Assembly (NCBI GenBank): GCA_903813345.2
Contig: CAIIXF020000009.1
Location: 38,247,759 to 38,311,758, forward strand
Length of the DNA stretch: 64,000 nucleotides
Reading direction: 5' to 3'
Source of the DNA: Owenia fusiformis
Lineage: Eukaryota; Annelida; Polychaeta; Sabellida; Oweniidae
The translations under genes were made by a program, and so were the position numbers. Position 1 is the stretch's first letter. Each line of letters begins with the position of its first letter. The notes under the pieces were generated by a model. That model was not told the DNA's origin. It did not search any database and worked only from the letters and a program-made list of their open reading frames with translations. Shown piece after piece: positions 48,631 through 60,415 of the stretch.

Positions 48631-49334
48631 TTAACCTTTAGCAGACCACCGGCGACCGCATCCGCCCATTCAAAACTACCGCCAGAATCCACCGGCGGAT
48701 CCGGACGACACAAATCTAACTTTTGAAAACTTTACTTTTTCCCGCCGTTCTTATGATCCAATTAGATTGCCCGATTTATTTAGTCCTTAGAAGGTGACTT
48801 CCTGTTGACCTAGAAATGGCGATGTTTCGAAAAATATTTCTCAATTCAACAATTAAACAGTGTTTAAGTCGTTTTTAGTGAACAAATCGTACAAAATGAC
48901 GGCAAAATACGATCACAACGAAAATGTGGAGGAAATGGATTGCGATTTCGAGCTCTTTAGGCTCTTGGAAGCCGATAATGGTCATCGAAAATAGAAACTA
49001 GAATATTTTCTGAACTGAAAAGATGAACATTCGATCGCTGCAAATTCAGTTTTGGATTCTGACCAGACGTTGAATCTCCCGAGGGGCGAAACGGCGGATT
49101 CCGGAGGAGTATTCATGGTATATTTATGCCCAGTCGTGTTTATGTACGAAAAAAATTAATGAGAACATTTTTCTCATGAGCCACGCTAGTGTATCTTCCC
49201 TTTGTGAAAATTTTATCCAGATTCATTCAGTAGTTATCGAGATATTAATTATTTAGTCCAGGCATATCATTTTTGAAAAATAAGTCAGATGCATGGGATA
49301 TATTTGCTGAAATAAGTCAGAGTGCAGAAGGTAC
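48631..49334 (+). mobile_element. non-autonomous piggyBac-like element, copy B (inverted relative to copy A)
   Basis: Starts TTAACCTTTAGCAGACCACC and parallels the reverse strand of 22930-23631 almost throughout. It includes the 32-codon transposase start, the 'cggattccggaggagtattc' segment and the 'gggatatatttgctgaaata' end. The right terminus has decayed (gtgcagaaggtac in place of the inverted end), so its limit is approximate and it is older than copy A or no longer mobile. Confidence 0.75.
48896..48994 (+). pseudogene. truncated start of a piggyBac-like transposase (copy B)
   Basis: An ATG at 48896 opens 32 codons (M-T-A-K-Y-D-H-N-E-N, then the acidic E-E-M-D-C-D-F-E-L-F) and stops at TAG, exactly as in copy A. 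The rest of the transposase is absent. The two copies differ at the second and third codons and at Ser/Cys 16. Confidence 0.6.
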
Positions 49335-50928
49335 AAAGCTTGCAGTTTTATAATAACAAACTTGGTAATATCGTATTTTTAAATTTATGTCTCAAGTTGA
49401 TATTGTCACAAGAATGAAACAAATGTCACAATGAATTACATCAGAGGGAAAGAGCAGGTGGTCCTGAATATTGAATGGAGTTTTTTATCAGACATATAAA
49501 AACAGTTAAACTGCTATAAATTCCACACAAGTTTCATGCAACATTAGTCACTATCAACAATGAAAAAGGAACCCATTTAGAAAAAATGTTTGAAACAAAA
49601 AAGTTAGATACCCATTATAAACATTGTATAATATAGTTAGTTGCCAATGCTTATAATCCCGAAGAATACAAGAATGCTGTCAATGCTGTTCTGATAAAGC
49701 AGAGTCCATTTTTCTATTGCTTGCTGTATCTCTGATGGAGAGAGGAGGTCATTGTTTACCACGATGAACATAACATAGGCAGGTATACCACAATGTAGAA
49801 GGACCAACATATCCAGATTTAAATGATTTGTACCATAGATCATAGTCTAGCTAAAAGACTCTGTGACCCCCCCCCCTCAACTTGTAGTGGGGGTTTCAAG
49901 AGCTTGTAGCTAGAAAAATAGATCATTTATTCATTTCAAAAGTCCGATTTTGATTCTCTAAAAGAAAGTTTCATCTACAACTTATATACTAGGCTCTCTG
50001 ACAGTAAGGGGGAAATGTGAATGTGCTAATAGATTGAATGACTGACTGATGGAATTGAAAGCAATAGAATCTAAACATGAACTGATGTAAGCAAAAAACA
50101 GAAAATACAATAGGAAAATCTTTAGAGAAAAGGACAGCCAAATACAAATCAATTTCAGCTCCCCTTAGTCAAATCTGATATCATTAGTATTATAACCAAA
50201 ATTAACATAGACAGAGGTCACAATGTTCTACTGTACCAGCAGATTAGGTGGCCCAATGGACTGATTAATACTATTATTCATGATAGCATATCATAATCTA
50301 AATTTAATAACAAGCTATCATTTAATAATAACTAGCTATCAAGGTTTAAAGTGTCTGACAGCTTTAATTATTTGGATACAAAGGAATTCAACGTAATGCA
50401 AGGTTTTTTCTCATTTTGTCATATTCCTCCATTTTAAGCCATTCTTTATTTCGTTAGGCAGAAAGATTAAGTAGAAAGACTACCCAGATGGTTATGTTTG
50501 CCATGCTCACTGCCCTGAATTGTCAATATGACATCTAAAATCATGGCTATGTTGACAAGGACAAAGCACTCTCAAAATCAATCACAAAGAACAATGAGTC
50601 AGAAGGAAGAAGGTGAAACATTAGCAAAAACTTCAATTCATAATGAGTTTAATTTAAAATCAAGCTGCAACTTTTCTTTAAAACAACCTGTCAAGATTCT
50701 TATTAGGGATTGTGTCAAATCTTTAAAGATGAATAAAAAAAACTCCATGTGTTTTTGTTTTACTTTATAAATGTCAGAGTGCTCACTAAAGCTTCTGGTG
50801 CAGTGTGATTCCAAAGAAAAAAATGATGAGGGTTCAAGGTAAGGTTACAAATCCTGTAGAAACCTGTCTCTTTACAGATATTCTAAAATGATGGTATATT
50901 CCTTAGTTTGACTAAAGTACATTCTCAC
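49335..50928. other. intron stretch of the Caskin-like gene
   Basis: No exon or element recognised. The open frame at 50528-50770 has no motif and no splice signals. Confidence 0.45.
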
Positions 50929-51026
50929 CTTTGTTGTCTTTGACATCAACCTGTGCTCCAGACTCCAAGAGGGCATACATGATTTCTGTGTTTCCAACCA
51001 GAGCTGCCTGGTGCAGGGCAGACATT
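50929..51026 (-). CDS. CASKIN: Caskin-like ankyrin gene, exon a (first complete ankyrin repeat seen)
   Basis: A 98-bp exon with acceptor GGTGGTTTCAG and donor GTGAGA. The first base finishes a codon split by an unseen upstream exon. It then reads [14 protein letters not shown], then Q-V-D-V-K-D-N-K, and leaves one base of the Gly codon completed in exon b. The pattern S-A-L-H-x-A-A-L-x-G-N-T-E followed by V-D-(I/V)-K-D-N-K-G-M-R-P-L-H corresponds to the first ankyrin repeats of Caskin. The short exons that should encode the extreme N-terminus were not found between here and 64 kb. Confidence 0.87.
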
Positions 51027-52820
51027 CTGAAACCACCAATTAAATAATACATGTTAATACTGATGGATTGGTATATGTATGGCTTGCTCTATTGACTTGT
51101 AAACAAGGATGTACTCCAGGAGGGTGCAGATGATTTCTACCAACCAACATTCTTAAATCATAAATATTATACTATGACAAATACCAAGTTGTAATAAAAA
51201 TGATATCATTCAAAATCATGTGGTATTATACTGTATATGTGCATGTATATATTTGGAGGTAATATTGGATATATGAGCTGATATGGTTTATAGGAGTTCA
51301 ATTTGTTTGTGGTAATCAAATGTTGCCCCTTGTGGCTTCTGATTTATAAAAAACTGGGAATGGAAGGGGGAGAGGACATGAACTCTGTTTGATGAGGAAG
51401 TCTACTTGACATGAACATTCTGAACTTCCTACTACATCTAGTAATTCAAGATTGAAATGGAAAGAACAATGATGAATGAAATTGAACTTGAGCACATGAA
51501 ACAATTGTTCAAGTGCCTTGGAGTAGTAGGTCAAGTGCTAGATTTGCATCTGGGATTCATAATAATGCTGACATAATGTCACCAAGTAGATATATAGAGT
51601 AACACTATTACTTAAGGAAGTCTTATCAAGGCTTAGATTGGCATATTGACAAAACAATAATCGTTTCACTTAGTGTTATGTTTCAGACATTTAACTTACT
51701 TTCCTTATATACAATGAATTTTTTACAAAGAATATGCTTATTTTGCATGATTATTGCTTCAAGTAGGTGCAAATGTGTTACCAGGGTTTCACAGATGTTG
51801 CCTTTTGTGCATTTATTTGACACTGATGATCTAATAGTCTTTGATTCAACTTTTTTTAAAAGTTGCTTGTTTAGTAACAAAACCAAATCTGATGGAATCA
51901 ATTACAAATGTATACACATACTAGTCTCCTAGCAGGAAACTTCAATTCACACCTTCTTGTTTAGAGTGCTAAGTGGTGTAAGGCTACAAGAATGAAACTG
52001 AAAAATATGCTCTCACCAATCACTGTTATTTTTCCTAATATGATGCAAAATTCTTGTCTGATGAAGAAATCACCAAAACTGATTAATAATATACCTAATT
52101 TTTTTCTAATTTCTAGTGAATTTCAACTGAATGATCAGTCAGGTTACATCATGGGTACCCTTTTCAAGAGCGGTTTTGGTTTGTTAAAAGAGAGCTTCAT
52201 CAGGGCCTCATGTACTAGGCTTGGAAACTCAGGGTAGATCACGGACAGTCGGATACAATGTATAACATAACATGAAGAAAATAAAATGAACACCCCATTT
52301 AAATATATCTTTGAACATTCATGAACCATGTTAACCTATTGATGTAAGTAAGTGAAAACAGCAGCTTTTTGCACTTATGCATCTCCACTTCAATTGATGT
52401 TAGCCTATACCTGAAGACTGCTTTACTACTTTTAGATGTTATTTTTAAAGTACTTACAATCAAATAAATTACAGGAGTTTGATTTACATTGAGCTTACTG
52501 TGCATGATATCATAAGCAATTTGCAAATCCCTTCTAAAATATAACATACTTTCAGATTTTTATTTTGATGAAAACGCTCAAAGGAAACAATGAAATCAGA
52601 AATAATCATTATATGAGAATCAAAAACCAGATATCAAATACAAGGTTTAAAGATGTTAATTTAAGAGCAAAAAAGGCTCCAAAACTTAATGAAATATGTA
52701 GTTTGGATGTTCATTTATGTCTGTGGATTATATTTTATACCACAAACACTTTATAAATACCTGAAAGTTGCAATAAAAGTGCCCAAAAATTGTTGTTTCG
52801 AAATTCCCCATTTTTCCTGT
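51027..52820. other. intron-like stretch
   Basis: No exon recognised. Several short open frames on both strands between 51316 and 52547 have no motifs and look like chance. Confidence 0.45.
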
Positions 52821-52829
52821 ATCACGCTA

Positions 52830-53843
52830 GTCACGTGACCATTACGCGTAGCAGGCAATGTACAGATATTAAGGTACATATAAGGCTAATATGTTCAATA
52901 TGGCAAACATCAGCGATTCTGATTCCCGGGTTCTGGGAAATGGCTATATAAATCGGCGAGAGGGTGTAATTTGAATGAAGACAATTTAAGGAGGGGAAAT
53001 GTGTGCAAGTATGGCAGTAAGAGAGCAGATATGGGGACTTTAGACAAGAACTATGACGGAGAATCAACTAAAAATGTGAGTTCTGGAATGAAGACCCGTT
53101 GCCATTGACTGAAGATTCCAACGATCCTATTATCATACTCAGTTTGAATCTAGACGCGGAAAACAAATTTAGAAAATATGGATCTTGTTTTTGAGTGGCT
53201 TAACAAGCATTTAGATACAAGACTTGGCGCTATCTCTTGTCAAATACATGCACTGGACTTGCAGTAAATTGGCCATTGCAAATTGCAAAATCAGATCGTC
53301 AAATTAATCGCTTCGTTTTTAAACCTACGCTTCATATCTTCTTCCAAAACTTTAGGATTCGATAGAGATAAGTTATAACTTGTACAGGAAAAATGGCAGA
53401 TCCTACCTTAATTTAGAATCGCTGATTTCTCTGGACAAATTCCGAGAAGAAATTTTCAACATCGCGATCACCTCAGATAACATGTCGCGTGCGTGTCACT
53501 CTGAACTCACGTGATAAAATACGGCATCTTGATTGGTTACTACTCGTGTTGTCATGACGCAAAAAGAAGTAGTAAACACTGAATATGTTAATGAACTGCC
53601 ATATATGGAACAATTGTCTTTCTAATTGGTTAACTCTACACGCGTCCTAAATGAATATAGTAGTCGTAGTAAATGATTCATTGATAACTCTGAAAGTGGG
53701 CGTGACCAGCTTCATTTTGACACCAAATTCAAGATGTTTCAAATCAAAATGGCCTCGCAAGACGAGGTTGAAATATCAGCAATTTGATACTGATATGGTC
53801 TATGATAGATCAAAATTGCCTGCCCCGCGTCACATGTCACGTG
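52830..53843. promoter_or_regulatory. CpG- and CACGTG-rich promoter-like island
   Basis: In an AT-rich window this kilobase has clustered CpGs (cgcgt, tcgcgatc, gtcgcgtgcg) and three CACGTG sites, at 52830-52839 (the full palindrome GTCACGTGAC), 53508-53513 and 53838-53843. On the plus strand TATATAAA at 52945 precedes an ATG at 53053 and a GTGAGT donor at 53076. On the minus strand a CCAAT (53532-53536) and a CACGTG lie upstream of the exon candidate at 53407-53462. Perfect GTCACGTGAC sites are bound by USF/MiT-type bHLH factors. Either or both directions could be transcribed. Confidence 0.45.
53407..53462 (-). CDS. possible first exon upstream of the ankyrin exons
   Basis: On the minus strand ATG at 53462 opens 18 codons (M-L-K-I-S-S-R-N-L-S) and leaves two bases at an AAG|GTAGGA donor. 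Exon a (50929-51026) needs exactly two bases, so the two are phase-compatible across a 2.4-kb intron. However, joining them gives Arg instead of the ankyrin-repeat Gly, and the residues do not resemble Caskin's N-terminus. It might be an alternative first exon, an untranslated leader or chance. Confidence 0.25.
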
Positions 53844-53869
53844 AGCCTATATTTGTTGAAAAATGAAAG

Positions 53870-55159
53870 AGATAGTGACACTTTTTAATCTTAAGTTTAT
53901 ACCAATATTTATTTCTTCATTATACATACATTTGTTTTATACTACATTGATTTATTTTTGCAAAACCTTTGCTATTAGATCTTTAATTCTTTAATATTTA
54001 AAGACATACTTCAGAAATTTTCAGAATGATGTCATAAAAAGCCATTCACAAATAGATTGTTAGAACACATTAACCTACAGTAAGGTTGAATAAAAAACAA
54101 ACTTTCTATGTTGCTAACAAAATGCCATTAACACTTTTTTATTGATTTCTTAACAAATCAGTGTGTTCTTGCCTGGGGCACTTGTTCTTCTCTAGTTATT
54201 TATTGTTGCTAATGATGTATTTATATAAAACAGTAATGTTCATTAAAATATAATAATAGTACCTTTTTATACATATATGTCACTTAATATTTTGACCAAA
54301 CAAATCTGAATGGACCTGTCAAATTGAACAATTAGGCTCACATATTTGTTAAGGTACACAGAATAACAGATTTAATCAGATCAGACAAAAAAGTTAAAAC
54401 TGAAATATCCAAACATAAAAAATTGATCACAGTAATTTTTAAACCTAAAGCTAGTTTCAATAAATCAACTGACCAGGTTCAGGTCATTTTTTAGTATTTT
54501 ATCTTTACTTAGCATCTTTACATTTACAAATTACTTTACTCAAGAGTTCTCACAAACTGTTTATATCTCAGCATGACAAATCATGTATTTAAGACTATTT
54601 GCACTATCTCAAAGTATATCTTCACCTTACATATGCCTACAGTCCTTTTCATATTTTGGCTTTTTGTTCAAATTTTCCAAACATTAACCGCATGGGTGGG
54701 TAGCAATGTTCATTTGGATCTATCAATAGTGTAATTGCTACATGTCCAATAGGGTAATTGCTACTAATGAATATGTTTACATCCAAATATTTACCATAAA
54801 GGAACTCCGCATAGCAACATCAAAATAGGGCTAAACATTTTTGAGCACTATACTTTATGGTTTAGATTCATCAAAAATAATTCCAGTCATCTAAATATAA
54901 TTTCAAGCTTGTTCTTATCGTATAGGTCAGACATTTCCATTTATTTTTGCTCCTATGTGATCTTTATTGAAAGGAATAAGAATTTGGATGAGAGTATGAT
55001 ATACTTGAGAAGAGCACTATATACTTTTTTTCTCCGTCCCAAATTTGTCTCATTGACTAACATCAAAAACCTTGAAATGTGAATACCTGCTTATCTGAAC
55101 ACTTATGGTTGGTTTCAAAGATATTCAGATGAGACAGATTTTACTGTAGTCTAATATAT
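53870..55159. other. non-coding stretch
   Basis: AT-rich sequence without recognisable exon, RNA gene or repeat. Confidence 0.45.
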
Positions 55160-55285
55160 GTATAGCAAGACAAAATTTCACCACCCGCATTTGTTACAGA
55201 CACCAACCGTCAAACATTGTAACAGATGCCAAACACCAACCACCAAACACCAGCCATAAAAAAGTTGTCTGGTGGTAACTTAAAA
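55160..55285. repeat. TGTCACCACC-family dispersed repeat, copy 3
   Basis: 'acaaaatttcaccacc', then two 'gt(t)acaga(c/t)(a/g)ccaa' blocks, then 'gtctggtggtaac'. The 'caccacc' and 'ggtggt' ends are inverted, as in the larger 62-64 kb member. Confidence 0.55.
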
Positions 55286-56189
55286 AATTGACATGAGACA
55301 ATCATTTAATTATTGGCTATGTTTTCTTGTGGTAGTTTGCTAGACTTTAACATGCATGTTACTACATTTTTACTTGTACTACAATAGAACTTTTTAATTT
55401 GCATTAATATATTTCCAGTTTACTTTAATCTGCATTAAAATAATTCAAAGTATAAGCCCCAAGTTATGCTGTAAGAAAACTTATCTTGATTTGTTTTCAG
55501 TAATCTTAATTCAATGTTTTCAAATATTTTCATTAACTTTATTGAATTATAGTATTAACTAATAGATTATATTAGAAGTCAATATGATTTGAGAACTTGA
55601 TCTAAATCTTCAGAAAAGTCTCTGACTTAATACCTTTAATCAAACTATGAGTCATTAAAACTTTCAAAAAGTCAATAAGTCCATAAAGTATAGGGCTTAA
55701 AATGTTTATTTTGTTCATAAAATATTTCCTTTTATATTTCCTATGACAGTGTTGCCTTAACACATTCAAGTATAAAATATATGTTACTAGTATATATAAC
55801 ACATTAATGTCAAGTAATATTCACACCCACATTATACATTATTATAATCAGTCCATAAAATTATCAAAAAAATATTCATAGAAGACATTTGATTTCCTAG
55901 TATTGTACCAATAAATATAATGTATATTTTGACCATGAATGCATACGCATTTGTAATGTTTAAGATGAATATACACAGATTAGTCTTGCTTAAAGCCTAT
56001 ATGACCCCCATCCCTCAACATCCCATCACTCCAAGGCATGAGATAGATAACAGATATGGGTTCCAGAGATTTCATGCAAGCATTAGTTCATGTTATGAGG
56101 CATTTCAGGAGACTTTCCATTATACTGACCAATTTTCTTATTAGCCCCAAAAAATGGCTCAAATTGAATAGACCCTCCATTTATTTACA

Positions 56190-56768
56190 TGTATAAATTG
56201 GGACTACGCATCAGACTGTGGCTACCATGAATAGCAGCTAGAGGGAATGTACAAATTGGGACTGTGCACCAGACTGTGGCCACCATGAATAGCAGCTAGA
56301 GGGAATGTACAAATTGGGACTGTGCACCAGACTGTGGCCACAATGAATAGCAGCTAGAGGGAATGTACAAATTGGGACTGTGCACCAGACTGTGGTCACC
56401 ATGAATAGCAGCTAGAGGGAATGTACAAATTGGGACTGCACACCAGACTGTGGTCACCATGAATAGCAGCTAGAGGGAATGTACAAATTGGGACTGTGCA
56501 CCACACTGTGGCCACCATGAATAGCAGCTAGATGGAATGTATAAATTGGGACTGCGCACCAGACTGTGGCCACCATGAATAGCAGCTAGAGGGAATGTAC
56601 AAATTGGGACTGTGCACCACACTGTGGCCACCATGAATAGTAGCTAGAGGGAATGTATAAATTGGGACTGTGCACCAGACTGTGGCCACCATGAAAAGCA
56701 GCTAGATGGAATGTATAAATTGGGACTGCGCACCAGACTGTGGCCACCATGAATAGCAGCTAGAGGGG
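56190..56768. repeat. minisatellite, 58-bp unit, about 10 copies
   Basis: 'acaaattgggactgtgcacc' followed by 'agactgtggccaccatgaat' and 'agcagctagagggaatgt' repeats with 58-bp spacing (for example 56251 and 56309). Units differ by a few substitutions (gcgc/gtgc, cacac/cagac). Confidence 0.95.
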
Positions 56769-57034
56769 AGTTATTCTTGTCCTAATAACATATAAAAGCT
56801 GCCTCAGACCACAAAACAACTTTCTGGAATCTGTTTACACCACAAAGTAATTAGGAAAGCAAACAAAGCTGCCCCTGTCATATCATACTGCCAGTCTTTT
56901 TAACCTTTTTAAGTAGACTTAGAGTAGAGTGGTAGGGTTATCCATCAATATACTGGCAAGCATACAAGAAAACATAACTTTATGAATTTACAGAGGTGCT
57001 ATTTCTTGCAGCTATGCATTAAACTGAATGTTAC

Positions 57035-57156
57035 TTAAAGCTAAGTTTACACCAACGGCGCTTTAAAGTGGCATGCAAAGCTGCTTTGCACGGACGCCGC
57101 TTTGCATGGTGCTTTAAAGCGCCATCAAAGCGCCGTTGGTGTGAACTTAGCTTTAA
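57035..57156. mobile_element. 122-bp palindromic MITE
   Basis: Starts TTAAAGCTAAGTTTACACCA and ends with its inverse. The arms (about 50 bp each, including 'acggcgctttaaag') fold into a nearly perfect hairpin around 'gctttgcacggacgcc'. The outer TTAA may be the target site. It is unusually GC-rich for the region and appears recent. Confidence 0.8.
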
Positions 57157-57268
57157 AGACAACCAATCTTCAGCAACCAAACCAACAATATACTAAGTAT
57201 AAACATATAATATTTCCACCTACATATAGAATGAAACTTGCAACTCATGTGATATACACCTAACAACT

Positions 57269-58377
57269 GTAAAACATAATCTTTAGTAGGAAAGGTGTTG
57301 ATTTTGTAAAACATAATCTTTAGTAGGAAATGTGTTGATTTTGTAAAACATAATCTTTAGTAGGAAAGGTGTTGATTTTGTAAAACATAATCTTTAGTAG
57401 GAAAGGTGTTGATTTTGTAAATCATAATCTTTAGTAGGAAAGGTGTTGATTTTGTAAAACATAATCTTTAGTAGGAAATGTGTTGATTTTGTAAAACATA
57501 ATCTTTAGTAGGAAATGTGTTGATTTTGTAAAACATAATCTTTAGTAGGAAAGGTGTTGATTTTGTAAAACATAATCTTTAGTAGGAAAGGTGTTGATTT
57601 TGTAAAACATAATCTTTAGTAGGAAAGGTGTTGATTTTGTAAAACATAATCTTTAGTAGGAAAGGTGTTGATTTTGTAAATCATAATCTTTAGTAGGAAA
57701 GGTGTTGATTTTGTAAAACATAATCTTTAGTAGGAAAGGTGTTGATTTTGTAAATCATAATCTTTAGTAGGAAAGGTGTTGATTTTGTAAAACATAATCT
57801 TTAGTAGGAAATGTGTTGATTTTGTAAAACATAATCTTTAGTAGGAAATGTGTTGATTTTGTAAAACATAATCTTTAGTAGGAAAGGTGTTGATTTTGTA
57901 AAACATAATCTTTAGTAGGAAAGGTGTTGATTTTGTAAAACATAATCTTTAGTAGGAAAGGTGTTGATTTTGTAAAACATAATCTTTAGTAGGAAAGGTG
58001 TTGATTTTGTAAATCATAATCTTTAGTAGGAAAGGTGTTGATTTTGTAAAACATAATCTTTAGTAGGAAAGGTGTTGATTTTGTAAAACATAATCTTTAG
58101 TAGGAAAGGTGTTGATTTTGTAAAACATAATCTTTAGTAGGAAAGGTGTTGATTTTGTAAATCATAATCTTTAGTAGGAAAGGTGTTGATTTTGTAAAAC
58201 ATAATCTTTAGTAGGAAAGGTGTTGATTTTGTAAAACATAATCTTTGGTAGGAAAGGTGTTGATTTTGTAAAACATAATCTTTAGTAGGAAAGGTGTTGA
58301 TTTTGTAAAACATAATCTTTAGTAGGAAAGGTGTTGATTTTGTAAAACATAATCTTTGGTAGGAAAGGTGTTGATTT
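57269..58377. repeat. minisatellite, 37-bp unit, 30 copies, with higher-order structure
   Basis: Thirty units starting 'gtaaaacataatctttagta' and ending 'ggaaaggtgttgatttt', with uniform 37-bp spacing from 57269. Only three positions vary (aaaac/aaatc, aaagg/aaatg, ttagt/ttggt). Variant order shows that units 5-13 and 14-22 are the same nine-unit, 333-bp block duplicated. Because 37 is not a multiple of 3, the minus-strand open frame over it cycles through all frames and is not a gene. Confidence 0.97.
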
Positions 58378-60030
58378 CTCACAGATTTAATTGTGGTTAC
58401 ATGACATGACAATAACCTGGGGCGTCAGAACAAAATTCCTTCCTTAAACCCAATCTGATTGTCATCATATCTGAATTTTACAAGACAAGACACTAGAAAG
58501 TCCCATTATACAATATCATAGTGCCTCCAACCAGTATACAACAAAAAATCAAATCTAAAGCAATGCATTCCATATCAGTTCAAAGGCTCGCCTAACACAG
58601 TAGTACCAGCAAAGGAAAACATAATAGGGCAATTACTGGATGATCCATCAAACTATAAGGCATAATCAAAGGAATATAGATCCTTATAAATTCAGGGTAA
58701 GCCTTCTTAAAGCGCTCAGATTTCTTTTAATCCATCTAGCCAGATATTCTGATCCCATCACCCAGGGTTCAAATGGTTTCTTGATTAATAAGACTGAAAA
58801 ACCCTAGGAATATCACAAGTGTCAAATGTAGGTCAGTCTAGCTGACACCAAATCTCTGGCCATCTCCCACTCCCCAAATATATTTTACTCAGGTAGTGTT
58901 AGAGAAAACATGCAAAATATCACTACCTGTCATTTGTTACAGATGACTCTGAACATCAAATGCCAAACTCTGACCACTGAACACCATCAACAGAAAAAGT
59001 GGGAGACTCTAACAATCATTCACTGGTGGAAAGATTGGAATGAGGATGTAAGAATATACCAAAATCCTCATATTCAATATGGAAATATGGGGAAACATTC
59101 TGATAATAACGCTTAATGCTCAGGGAAAATATCCCTGTTGGTCTAATTGCTGTCTTTTAAATCTGAATATAAAGTAAGCTATAGAATAAATACCTCATCA
59201 AAGAAGCAGATTGTAGCAACTATTAAACACATGTCATTGCACATGAAGTGTCATTATATCCATGACACCAGATGATCAATAATCTATCTTGTTTTCACTC
59301 AATTTTAATAGGGATAATTGTGGTCATTTATCTAATCATCTATTAAGTTATCCAGCTGGTCACTTGTGCTTGGAATCCCTTGAGAAATTCACTAAATCAA
59401 CTCTCAATTAATTAAATCTGCCTGGGATTAACCATCAGTTGAAAATGAGTCCAGAATTCTTGATTTCTTAACTGCTCATGATGATGAATCTGAGATAGTA
59501 AAAGATGTACATCAGTCCCATAATGCATTGCTCCTACAAGCATTTCGATAATGGTCTATGTTAAGTAGAATGATGAGATGAATATTTCCCCTCCTTTGAC
59601 AAAGATTAGATTATAGTCCATTTTTTGATGACACATCTCTGGTCAATAAGAAATAGATTAGAGAGATAAGTCTAATTATATTGATTACCAAAATTCTAAT
59701 TTGATTCTGATTGTCTTGGATTATTTCCTTCAGGCGTATACTGGAATATAAATGAAGAAAATAAATATGAATATTCTTAAGCTTTGGGGCACGCTCATAC
59801 CATAGCTGTAGAAGTAAATGAATTTGTATAGAACTAATGATTCCTAATAATCACTATAACATCAACATCAGCGATGTAAACAATGCTGTATTTAGTTTTT
59901 ATAACCTGTCAGATGATCAAATATTTCGGTCAAAGGTTCAAATCATTTTTTACAAGTGTTATATAATTCTGTCATGTCAATATATTGCATAATTCATGTT
60001 GGCAACAATTCTAATTGAGATATCACAATC
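58378..60030. other. non-coding stretch with one small repeat fragment
   Basis: Apart from a fragment near 58905-59025 ('tgttacagatgactctgaac', 'atgccaaactctgaccactg', 'gggagactctaacaatc') that belongs to the TGTCACCACC repeat family, nothing is recognised. Confidence 0.45.
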
Positions 60031-60031
60031 A

Positions 60032-60415
60032 CATATATATATATATATCTTTTATTGACTCTTTAGATGTCATGACCTGACATATTAGTCATTACAAAAT
60101 GAAATTTCACAAAACTACACTACACTACACTAGTATATACAATTTATACAAAACACTTGTTATTTACATATGTTATAATATACTTTCAGGCAAGTTTAAG
60201 TTTTTGAATGATTTTGTAATAAAACTTCCAACTTGCTTTTGCACATATTTATCTTTTGAAGATATTAACATAATGAATGTATTTTCAGGATCATGTTGAT
60301 CAACATTAATTTTGCTAGTGATGTTGTCAAACAATATTTTTCTATTTTCTCTATGTAAATGGCATTTAATCATGAAATGAACCTCATTTTCTATTTTCCC
60401 ACAAAAGTTACATAA
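60032..60415 (-). pseudogene. LINE 3' fragment with (TA)n tail
   Basis: On the minus strand, codons from 60412 read C-N-F-C-G-K-I-E-N-E-V-H-F-M-I-K-C-H, a CX2CX7HX4C motif as found at the C-terminus of LINE ORF2. They are followed by E-N-R-K-I-L-F-D-N-I and a stop at 60173. A TGA directly upstream of the motif (60416-60418) breaks the frame, so only a remnant is present. The 3' UTR ends in an (AT)n tract at 60032-60048 instead of poly-A, unlike the LINEs at 27.5 and 36.2 kb, so this is a different family. Confidence 0.7.

Noticed and set aside
57269-58377. CRISPR-like regular repeats
   Set aside because: Units are contiguous 37-bp copies with no unique spacers, in a eukaryotic context with introns and LINEs. 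It is a minisatellite.
58134-58412. Minus-strand 92-codon frame with repeated F-Y-K-I-N-T-F-P-T motif
   Set aside because: It arises from the 37-bp repeat read in rotating frames. There is no start or splice context.
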